Part shown: piece after piece, positions 57,511-64,000 of the stretch
Layout of the letters: each line of letters opens with the position of its first letter
Position numbering within the stretch: position 1 is the stretch's first letter
NCBI RefSeq assembly: GCF_011634775.1
Contig: NZ_JAALXT010000004.1
Location: 248,001 to 312,000, forward strand
DNA: 64,000 nucleotides
Direction of reading: 5' to 3'
Source of the DNA: Thalassoroseus pseudoceratinae
Lineage (GTDB): Bacteria; Planctomycetota; Planctomycetia; Planctomycetales; Planctomycetaceae
Position numbers and translations under genes: made by a program
The notes under the pieces: generated by a model
What the model was told of the DNA's origin: nothing
The model's database searches: none
The model's input: the letters and a program-made list of their open reading frames with translations, nothing else

Positions 57511-60500
57511 ATGACTCAATCGGCAAAGGATGCAACACGCGTGGCGGATACGGAGAAAGTGAAATCGGTGGCCGATATCAATGCGGAGACGCAGCGGATC
57601 GGTCAGCGGGTTTGGGATCAGATGGAGCGTCGAACGCCGTCGATATTTGATCGGCGATGGTGGGACGATCGGATTCTGTCTTGGGCGATGTCGGATGAAT
57701 CGGTCAAGGTGCAGATGTTTCGATTCGTCGATGTGCTGCCGATGCTCAAAACACATGAGCAAATCACGCAGCATCTCCAAGAGTACTTCGACGATGTGCG
57801 GCGGTTTCTGCCGTGGGCGGCTCGGATCGGCTTGGACATCTCCCGCCCGAATACGGTGATGGGGCGGATTGTCGCCGTCAATGCCCGCTCGAACGCTCGC
57901 AACATGGCTCAGCGATTCATCGCCGGCTCGAACGTCGACGAGGTACTCCAATCGGTTTCGAAACTACGGAAGCAGGGGTTCGCGTTCACGTTGGATTTGC
58001 TCGGCGAAGCGGTCATCAGCGAACCGGAAGCCGAGGCGTATCAAGAGCAGTATCTCGATTTGATCAACGGACTCGGCCCGCATGTGAATGCGTGGTCGGA
58101 AAACATGCAGATCGACACCGACCAATACGGTCCGATCCCGCGAATGCAGTTCTCGGTCAAGTTGTCCTCTTTATACAGCCAATTCAAATCGGTTGATCCG
58201 CAGGGCACGGCCGAAGGTGTGAAAGAGCGGTTGCGTCCGATCTTGCGGGCGGCTCGTGAGCAAGATGCGTACATCCATGTCGACATGGAAAGTTACGCGA
58301 CTAAAGACCTCACGCTGGAGATCTTCAAAGACGTCTTCATGGAAGACGAATTCCGCGATTTCCCGGACGTGGGCATCGTTATTCAGGCGTATTTGCCGGA
58401 AGCCGAGCAGGACTTGCAAGGGCTGCTCGAATGGGTTCGCGAACGCGGCACACCGATCTGGGTGCGACTCGTGAAGGGAGCCTACTGGGATTACGAAACC
58501 GTCCACGCCAAAGCCGCCGGTTGGCCCGTTCCCGTTTATCGCCAGAAATGGCAATCCGACGAGAACTTCGAACGGCAAACGCGGTTTCTGTTCGAACACT
58601 ACGACGAACTCCGGCCGCAGATTGCCAGTCACAACTTGCGAAGTTTGTCGCACGCCATTGCAGTCGCCAAGCATTTGGACGTTCCCAACTCGGCCTGGGA
58701 AATTCAAATGCTTTACGGCATGGGTGGCGAGATGGCTCAGATTTTTGAGGAAATGGGCTACCGCGTCCGTGTCTACACACCATTCGGTGAACTCATTCCC
58801 GGCATGGCATATTTGGTTCGACGATTGCTTGAAAATACGTCGAATGATTCCTTCCTACGACAGAGTTTCCGCGAACACGTTTCGATTGAGGATTTGTTGA
58901 TGAGCCCCACGGAAGTCGGCCAGAAAACCCCGCCCCCCGCCGAAGAACCCGTTCCCGCATTCGTGAATGAACCGCATTCGGACTTCAGCGACAAAACCGT
59001 CCGTGCCGCCATGCAGGAGGCGCTCGACGATGTGGAGGCTCAACTCGGGCGGGAGTATTCGCTGGTCATCAACGGACGGGCGATTGACTCGAACAAGACC
59101 ATCACGTCACGGAACCCGTCCAAGAAATCGCAGATTGTCGGACGGGTCGCCTCGGCGTCCCCGGATCATGCGACCGAAGCGATTTCAGCGGCACGGCGGG
59201 GGTTCAAAAGTTGGTCACGCACCGACCCCGAACACCGGGCGGAATATTTGGAACTCGTCGCCCGCGAGATGCGAGAACGCAAATACGAACTCGCCGCGTG
59301 GGAAGTTTACGAGTGTGGCAAACCCTGGGCGGAAGCCGATGCGGACGTCGCGGAGGCGATCGACTTCTGCATGTACTACGCCATGCAAATGCGAGAAATG
59401 GCCAAACCTCGCAACGTCGATGTGCCCGGCGAAGAAAACGAATACTTCTACCGACCGCGTGGCGTGGCCGTGGTGATTGCCCCGTGGAATTTCCCGCTCG
59501 CAATCCTCACCGGCATGACGGCGGCGGCACTGGTCACCGGCAACACGGTGGTGATGAAACCGGCGGAACAATCCCCGGTCATCGCCGCCAAGTTGATGCA
59601 AATTTTTCAGGACATCGGCCTTCCCGACGGAGTCGTGCATTACCTGCCCGGCATTGGTGAGGAAGTCGGTCCGGAACTTGTGGGCAGCCCAGAGGTCGAT
59701 TTGATTGCCTTCACGGGATCACGCACGGTGGGACTGGGAATTTACGAACAAGCGGCTCAAACCGATCCACGTCAGGAGAACATCAAGCACGTGATCGCCG
59801 AACTCGGTGGGAAAAACGCGATCATTATCGACAGCGATGCCGACCTCGATGAAGCCGTGACCGGTGTGATTCAAAGTGCTTTCGGATATTCCGGCCAGAA
59901 ATGTTCGGCGTGTTCGCGAGCAATCGTTTTGGATGACGTCTACGATGCCTTTCTCGAACGATTGGTCACAGCGACAGAGAGTTTAAAGGTCGGACCGGCG
60001 AACGATCCTGGCACATCAGTCGGACCGGTCATCGATCAGGAAGCGTTCAACCGCATCCGCGAAACGATTGATTCAGAGAAAGAAACGGAAGATGAAGACC
60101 AGGAACTCGCGCTCGCCGGCGATGACGGACCTGGTAAGAAGGAAGGGTACTACATCGGTCCACACATTTTCTCGAATGTGAACCCGAGTTCGACGCTCGC
60201 TCAGGACGAAATCTTCGGCCCGGTTCTTGCGGTGATCAAGGCGAAGGACATGGACGAGGCGTTCGACATCGCCAACGGCACCGAATTCGCGCTCACCGGC
60301 GGCATGTTCAGTCGCAGCCCGAAGAACTTGTTGCGGGCACGTCAAGAATTCCAGGTCGGTAACTTGTACCTGAACCGCAATTGCACGGGAGCACTCGTCG
60401 ATCGCCAACCATTCGGAGGCTACAAGATGAGCGGACTCGGCAGCAAAGCCGGTGGACCGGATTATCTGTTGCAGTTCCTGATCCCGGTCAACATCACCGA

Positions 60501-60570
60501 AAATACCCTCCGCCGCGGCTTTGCACCGCCAAGCGAAGACGACGAACCGGCGACAACAGATACCGAGTAG
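57511..60570 (+). CDS. putA: Bifunctional proline dehydrogenase / delta-1-pyrroline-5-carboxylate dehydrogenase
   Basis: A 1019-residue fusion enzyme that oxidises proline to glutamate in two steps. Residues about 30-480 are the FAD-linked proline dehydrogenase barrel (DMESYATKDLTLEIFKDV; RLVKGAYWDYE). Residues about 510-1010 are an aldehyde dehydrogenase: PWNFPLAILTGMTAAALVTGNTVVMKPAE, the cofactor Glu in ELGGKNAI, and catalytic Cys798 in GYSGQKCSACS. There is no N-terminal ribbon-helix-helix DNA-binding domain like that of enteric PutA, so it should not regulate its own gene. ATG 57511 is preferred over the upstream extension. A strong terminator follows. Confidence 0.95.
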   Translation: MTQSAKDATRVADTEKVKSVADINAETQRIGQRVWDQMERRTPSIFDRRWWDDRILSWAMSDESVKVQMFRFVDVLPMLKTHEQITQHLQEYFDDVRRFLPWAARIGLDISRPNTVMGRIVAVNARSNARNMAQRFIAGSNVDEVLQSVSKLRKQGFAFTLDLLGEAVISEPEAEAYQEQYLDLINGLGPHVNAWSENMQIDTDQYGPIPRMQFSVKLSSLYSQFKSVDPQGTAEGVKERLRPILRAAREQDAYIHVDMESYATKDLTLEIFKDVFMEDEFRDFPDVGIVIQAYLPEAEQDLQGLLEWVRERGTPIWVRLVKGAYWDYETVHAKAAGWPVPVYRQKWQSDENFERQTRFLFEHYDELRPQIASHNLRSLSHAIAVAKHLDVPNSAWEIQMLYGMGGEMAQIFEEMGYRVRVYTPFGELIPGMAYLVRRLLENTSNDSFLRQSFREHVSIEDLLMSPTEVGQKTPPPAEEPVPAFVNEPHSDFSDKTVRAAMQEALDDVEAQLGREYSLVINGRAIDSNKTITSRNPSKKSQIVGRVASASPDHATEAISAARRGFKSWSRTDPEHRAEYLELVAREMRERKYELAAWEVYECGKPWAEADADVAEAIDFCMYYAMQMREMAKPRNVDVPGEENEYFYRPRGVAVVIAPWNFPLAILTGMTAAALVTGNTVVMKPAEQSPVIAAKLMQIFQDIGLPDGVVHYLPGIGEEVGPELVGSPEVDLIAFTGSRTVGLGIYEQAAQTDPRQENIKHVIAELGGKNAIIIDSDADLDEAVTGVIQSAFGYSGQKCSACSRAIVLDDVYDAFLERLVTATESLKVGPANDPGTSVGPVIDQEAFNRIRETIDSEKETEDEDQELALAGDDGPGKKEGYYIGPHIFSNVNPSSTLAQDEIFGPVLAVIKAKDMDEAFDIANGTEFALTGGMFSRSPKNLLRARQEFQVGNLYLNRNCTGALVDRQPFGGYKMSGLGSKAGGPDYLLQFLIPVNITENTLRRGFAPPSEDDEPATTDTE

Positions 60571-60610
60571 TCACCTCAATAGGTAGTATCCATCAGTTGA
60601 TCAATGAAAG

Positions 60611-60649
60611 CAGCATCGTTGGGAAGGTCTCCCACCGATGCTGTTTTTT
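60611..60649 (+). terminator. Intrinsic terminator after the proline dehydrogenase gene
   Basis: Outer arms CAGCATCG and CGATGCTG, inner arms TGGGA and TCCCA, small internal loop, then TTTTTT. It also lies beyond the end of the convergent lipoprotein gene. Confidence 0.88.
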
Positions 60650-60667
60650 GTTTGCCAACGAAAAACA

Positions 60668-61084
60668 CTATTCGCTTTTCATTTCGACTGCCACCGTATT
60701 CGAACCTTCTTTGACTTCAACTTTAATATCCGTCATCGATTCGTTGCGGTACTTGTCGGGGATTGATTGATCCACAACAACCGGTGGCGGTGGAGAACCG
60801 TCGGTCGGCATCGGTGGTGCAACAGGCGTTACGAATACGGAATACGTTCCGACTTGAATCGGCTCGGAAATCGAAAATTTCCCACCAGTACTGATCTCCG
60901 CATTTCCGGCTTGCCCGGTTTGTAGATCAATCAAATTGACGATGCCTTTTTCGTACGGTTCACCGTCAAGCGTAACCGTGCCCTCCACAGTTCCCGTGGC
61001 CGGACCGGAAGAGCAACCACTGATGACGCTCAGCGTGAGCGCAAACATCGTGCAGGCGAGAGTATGACACACCAACCGTTTCAT
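60668..61084 (-). CDS. Small lipoprotein with transthyretin/carboxypeptidase-regulatory-like fold
   Basis: A 138-residue protein with a lipobox (LTLSVISGC) and a beta-rich body: TVEGTVTLDGEPYEKGIVNLIDLQTGQAGNAEISTGGKFSISEPI. This is the pattern of small secreted planctomycete lipoproteins with a carboxypeptidase-regulatory-like domain, which are often placed next to DUF1559 pilin-like genes, as here (60 bases downstream of one). Function unknown. Confidence 0.85.
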   Translation of the reverse strand: MKRLVCHTLACTMFALTLSVISGCSSGPATGTVEGTVTLDGEPYEKGIVNLIDLQTGQAGNAEISTGGKFSISEPIQVGTYSVFVTPVAPPMPTDGSPPPPVVVDQSIPDKYRNESMTDIKVEVKEGSNTVAVEMKSE

Positions 61085-61143
61085 AGGTTATCAACGCTTC
61101 CTATATGAAAAGTGAAATGAAAAAACGGACCGTGTCTGGTTGG

Positions 61144-62112
61144 TTAATAGTCGCCGATGACTTCGCCGTCCCACTTGATGCACAACCGCTTGAGGGTCAT
61201 GAAATCGATGTTGTCGGTCATGAAGAACACACTTCCGTCAGTCCGCAAGACGTTCAATCCACCAGGGTGGAATGAATTGATGATGGTGTTATTGCGATAC
61301 ATCGTGTCCGTTGCACCGGTCTGGACGATATCGGAGTTCGGAGCGAATCGGACACAAGTCGTCCCCGATTGCCAAAGGTCACTACAACTTGACGCGGTAA
61401 TTGGATTCTCATGACGAGCACCATGCCATCCACCATAATAGTTCGCGGTACGGTTCTGGCCATTTGTGAAGCCGGACTGCTCAGCAATGATGATCGTATT
61501 GGATGTGCCATCAGTGGCGGATTCGATGCCGTTCACTTCGTTGGCTGACAGCATTCCGTTGTTACACGACCAACCATGGCCACAGTCTCGATATCCCATA
61601 TCAGGACCAGGCACGGGTGGGGCCGCTCCTTGGATTCCAACATACTGGTGATTCAATCCCCGTTCGGGATTCGACCAGCTATGCGGGTTATCAAAAGGAT
61701 CAAGCACACTTGACGGACACAAGAATGTGTCAATTTGCAATCCACGCAACACTTCGTTGCCAGCGTAGCTGTTGCCGGCGAAACTTGAACCGTTCGTGAA
61801 ATCCAGTTGGTCGAACACATTGTTTTGCTCAAGCCCTGGCAGGATGGCCGTTCGCCAGTTCGTGCCGTCTTTGAGAGACCAATCGGCGTTGGTCATTCCA
61901 TACGCACCGAACGGGAACGACTGATTCACATCGTGATAATTGTGAAGTGCCAGTCCAAGTTGCTTCAAATTGTTGTTGCACTGAGTTCGTCGAGCCGCTT
62001 CTCGCGCCTGTTGGACCGCCGGAAGAAGCAGGGCAATCAGGATCGCAATGATTGCGATGACCACAAGCAATTCAATTAGCGTAAATCCACGTCGTTGTTG
62101 TCTGTGTCGCAT
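61144..62112 (-). CDS. DUF1559 protein with type IV pilin-like N-terminus
   Basis: About 322 residues. The N-terminus is a class III signal: RRGFTLIELLVVIAIIAILIALLLPAVQQAREAARR, with the prepilin peptidase site after Gly, Phe+1 and Glu+5. The DUF1559 body follows (NNLKQLGLALHNYHDVNQSFP ... ERGLNHQYVGIQG) and ends with the NSFHPGGLNVLRTDGSVFFMTDNID motif found in the whole family. These are multi-copy surface or pseudopilin proteins in planctomycetes. GAGGG before ATG 62112 supports the start. The lipoprotein gene is downstream. Confidence 0.94.
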   Translation of the reverse strand: MRHRQQRRGFTLIELLVVIAIIAILIALLLPAVQQAREAARRTQCNNNLKQLGLALHNYHDVNQSFPFGAYGMTNADWSLKDGTNWRTAILPGLEQNNVFDQLDFTNGSSFAGNSYAGNEVLRGLQIDTFLCPSSVLDPFDNPHSWSNPERGLNHQYVGIQGAAPPVPGPDMGYRDCGHGWSCNNGMLSANEVNGIESATDGTSNTIIIAEQSGFTNGQNRTANYYGGWHGARHENPITASSCSDLWQSGTTCVRFAPNSDIVQTGATDTMYRNNTIINSFHPGGLNVLRTDGSVFFMTDNIDFMTLKRLCIKWDGEVIGDY

Positions 62113-62584
62113 TCGGCCCTCGCATAAGATAAGGATGAAGTGAACCCACGTTTTTGGGTAGAAATGCGAAGCAAGGTACTGAATAATACCTACATTCATC
62201 CGCAGTATCTTCGAGAATGGGAAATCTGTCAAAACAAATTAGACATTACCGATAAAAAAGTGCGTTCACTCTGAACGAAGATTCCACACAATTACCACCA
62301 TCGCGAGTCCAAATCACACAGTCTGACGACGATAGCGGGGCACACGTTGTTGGGATGAGAATAACCGTGACGGCCCTACGGACTTCTCTTGGCATCCTCA
62401 TGGCCAAAGGGAATTGTGGCGATGATCTCCGAAGGTCGCGGCGAAGAATGCAACGATTGTTTAACACGATCGAATAGCCCACCCCGCCCGATTCGCCAAA
62501 ACTTGCATCATGGTGTATTGATATATACAATGTTTAAACATCAAATAATCTCCCCGCCGATCCTCATCCTTCCCGAGGGACCAG
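62113..62584. other. Divergent intergenic region
   Basis: About 470 bases between the DUF1559 gene and the DUF1501 gene. It is AT-rich around 62,500-62,560 (TTGATATATACAATGTTTAAACATC), a likely promoter region. No gene supported. Confidence 0.45.
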
Positions 62585-63925
62585 ATGCTTTCCATTACAG
62601 GACATGGTGACAAACTGTGTGACGGAGTGACTCGTCGTGATGCCTTGCGATTGGGGGCGTTGTCGGTTGGTGGATTGACGCTGCCGAACTTGCTGCGAGC
62701 CGAAGCTGAATCCGGGATTCGCGGTTCGAAGAAGGCCGTCATCATGATCTACATGTGTGGTGCTCCAGGGCATCAAGACATGTACGATCTCAAAATGGAT
62801 GCTCCAAGCGAAATCCGTGGTGAGTTTCGCCCAATCCCAACCAATGTGCCGGGCATCGAAATCTGCGAACACATGCCGCAACTTGCGACCATCATGGACA
62901 AGTGTGTGCCACTACGAAGCGTGTATGGCTCTCCCAACGGAGCGCACGATTCGTTCATCTGCTACACCGGTCACACCACGCGAAACCAACCGGCCGGTGG
63001 TTGGCCATCGTTTGGTTCGGTGACATCGAAAGTGCTCGGACCGAAGAATCCCTCGGTTCCGGCGTTCGTGGGGTTGTCTCCCGATGCTCGTCATCCGCCG
63101 TACGGTTCACCGGGGCTGCCAGGATTTCTGGGGGTCGGCCATGCGGCATTTCGTCCGTCTGGTCCAAGTCGCCAAGACATGACTCTGCAAGGAATTACGC
63201 AAGATCGCCTCGGAGACCGCAAGCGATTGTTGGCGAGTTTCGATAACCTTCGCCGTGACGTGGATGCCTCCGGTACGCTCGATGGGATGGACGCCATCAC
63301 CGAGCAAGCCTTCGATATTCTCACTTCGAGCAAACTTGCCGATGCTTTGGATATCTCCCAAGAACCCGCGGAAGTTCGCGAACGCTATGGCAAAGGCGAT
63401 CCGAAAAACTACGGTGACGGAGCCCCACGGAACCAGGAACACTTTTTGATGGCTCGCCGATTGGTCGAAGCGGGTTGTCGAGTGGTGACGCTCAATTTTG
63501 GACGTTGGGACTTCCACTCCAACAACTTCAGCGGCATGAAGAAAACGCACCTGCCACAATTCGATCAGGCATTGGCCGCCTTGATTGAGGACCTGCACAT
63601 TCGCGGATTGGCGGACAATGTCGCAGTAGTCGCTTGGGGGGAATTCGGTCGCACGCCACGGATCAACAAAGATGCCGGTCGCGATCATTGGCCAGCGGTT
63701 GGCGGTGGACTCCTGGCTGGTGGCGGCTTCCGCACGGGTCAGGTCATCGGAGCGACTGACCGACTCGGCGGCGAAATCGCTGACCGTCCAGTCCACTTCG
63801 CCGAGGTCTTAGCCACTTTGTATCGACATCTCGGCATCAATCCAGAAGCCGTCACACTTCCTGATCTCTCCGGCCGTCCTCAATATCTGCTTGAGAAGAC
63901 CGAATCACTGCCGGAACTGGTGTAG
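62585..63925 (+). CDS. DUF1501 protein with twin-arginine-like leader
   Basis: A 446-residue protein. [19 protein letters not shown] near residues 17-35 is a Tat-type leader. The rest matches DUF1501, an alkaline-phosphatase-superfamily-like family abundant in planctomycetes: [69 protein letters not shown]. The conserved His and Asp residues suggest a metal-bound hydrolase, probably a sulfatase relative. It usually pairs with a DUF1549/DUF1553 cytochrome gene; none is visible before the window end. Confidence 0.93.
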   Translation: MLSITGHGDKLCDGVTRRDALRLGALSVGGLTLPNLLRAEAESGIRGSKKAVIMIYMCGAPGHQDMYDLKMDAPSEIRGEFRPIPTNVPGIEICEHMPQLATIMDKCVPLRSVYGSPNGAHDSFICYTGHTTRNQPAGGWPSFGSVTSKVLGPKNPSVPAFVGLSPDARHPPYGSPGLPGFLGVGHAAFRPSGPSRQDMTLQGITQDRLGDRKRLLASFDNLRRDVDASGTLDGMDAITEQAFDILTSSKLADALDISQEPAEVRERYGKGDPKNYGDGAPRNQEHFLMARRLVEAGCRVVTLNFGRWDFHSNNFSGMKKTHLPQFDQALAALIEDLHIRGLADNVAVVAWGEFGRTPRINKDAGRDHWPAVGGGLLAGGGFRTGQVIGATDRLGGEIADRPVHFAEVLATLYRHLGINPEAVTLPDLSGRPQYLLEKTESLPELV

Positions 63926-63929
63926 TTAA

Positions 63930-64000
63930 CTACAGTTGCGAACCAACAAGTCGCACGAAGCCTTCGAGCGCGTAGAACTCCGGTAAACCGAGATCGTTAT
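63930..64000 (-). CDS. C-terminal end of a gene entering from the right
   Basis: A minus-strand frame enters at the right edge and stops at TAG (63932-63930). Its last residues read LGLPEFYALEGFVRLV followed by GSQL. This is protein-like, but the family cannot be named from 23 residues. Confidence 0.4.
   Translation of the reverse strand, partial: NDLGLPEFYALEGFVRLVGSQL

Noticed and set aside
57511-60570. PutA as transcriptional self-regulator
   Set aside because: The N-terminus lacks a ribbon-helix-helix DNA-binding domain; it begins shortly before the proline dehydrogenase barrel.
1-64000. CRISPR array or transposase
   Set aside because: No series of regularly spaced direct repeats and no DDE or HUH transposase motif was seen anywhere in the window.

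Overview
The window reads as chromosomal DNA of a planctomycete. Several families typical of that phylum occur together: a DUF1559 major-pilin-like protein, a DUF1501 protein with a twin-arginine-like leader, two secreted PQQ-type beta-propeller proteins, a secreted DUF1573 protein, an NHLRC2-like thioredoxin/NHL protein, Gfo/Idh/MocA and TIM-barrel sugar enzymes, and a small hypothetical family I know mainly from planctomycetes. Genus cannot be read from the sequence.

Region 1 (1 to about 4,911) looks like the right end of an integrated island. At its left edge a GHKL (MORC/MutL-like) ATPase fused to a PD-(D/E)XK nuclease overlaps, through a GTGA stop/start, the start of a cytosine-5 DNA methyltransferase that runs out of the window. 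Several small unknown genes follow. The island appears to end at 4871-4911, where the 3' part of a tRNA with a CAT anticodon (anticodon loop to discriminator base) stands without its 5' half, followed by a strong terminator. This is what an attR site looks like.

Region 2 (5,477-7,508) holds a SulP anion transporter and a small membrane-anchored protein. Region 3 (7,550-21,618) is almost entirely minus strand and is the most unusual part. Reading in the direction of transcription it has a radical-SAM activase-like protein, two proteins of unknown family, a HEPN-like protein flanked by palindromic repeats, a soluble FtsH-like AAA+/M41 metalloprotease, an 88-aa acidic protein, an 1183-aa repeat protein and a RavA/MoxR-type AAA+ ATPase. 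After a gap come an FHA protein, a second MoxR ATPase and a DUF58 (vWA-like) protein. The FtsH-plus-MoxR core with unknown partners resembles the FtsH-vWA-MoxR ternary conflict systems predicted by comparative genomics, but no canonical vWA protein is present.

Region 4 (21,674-35,346) holds a membrane acyltransferase, an HNH endonuclease, an orphan intrinsic terminator that implies an unannotated RNA, a secreted fusion of a degenerate M48 peptidase with an alpha/beta hydrolase, a DacZ-like diadenylate cyclase, metG, and secreted proteins. Region 5 (35,754-49,192) is mostly housekeeping: PP2C phosphatase, proA, fliM, rpmI-rplT-pheS, zinc-ribbon protein, two PQQ-like propellers, a FHA-GAF sigma-54 activator, greA. 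Region 6 (49,426-64,000) holds sugar catabolism genes, argC-argJ, a POTRA protein, a bifunctional proline dehydrogenase/P5C dehydrogenase, a lipoprotein, a DUF1559 pilin-like gene and a DUF1501 gene.

Genes that plausibly act together: nuclease/ATPase plus methyltransferase (restriction-modification-like defence); the FtsH/MoxR cluster (inferred conflict or protein-remodelling system); rpmI-rplT-pheS (translation); argC-argJ (arginine synthesis); proA and the PutA-type enzyme (proline synthesis and breakdown). All function calls come from reading motifs by eye; no database search was run.
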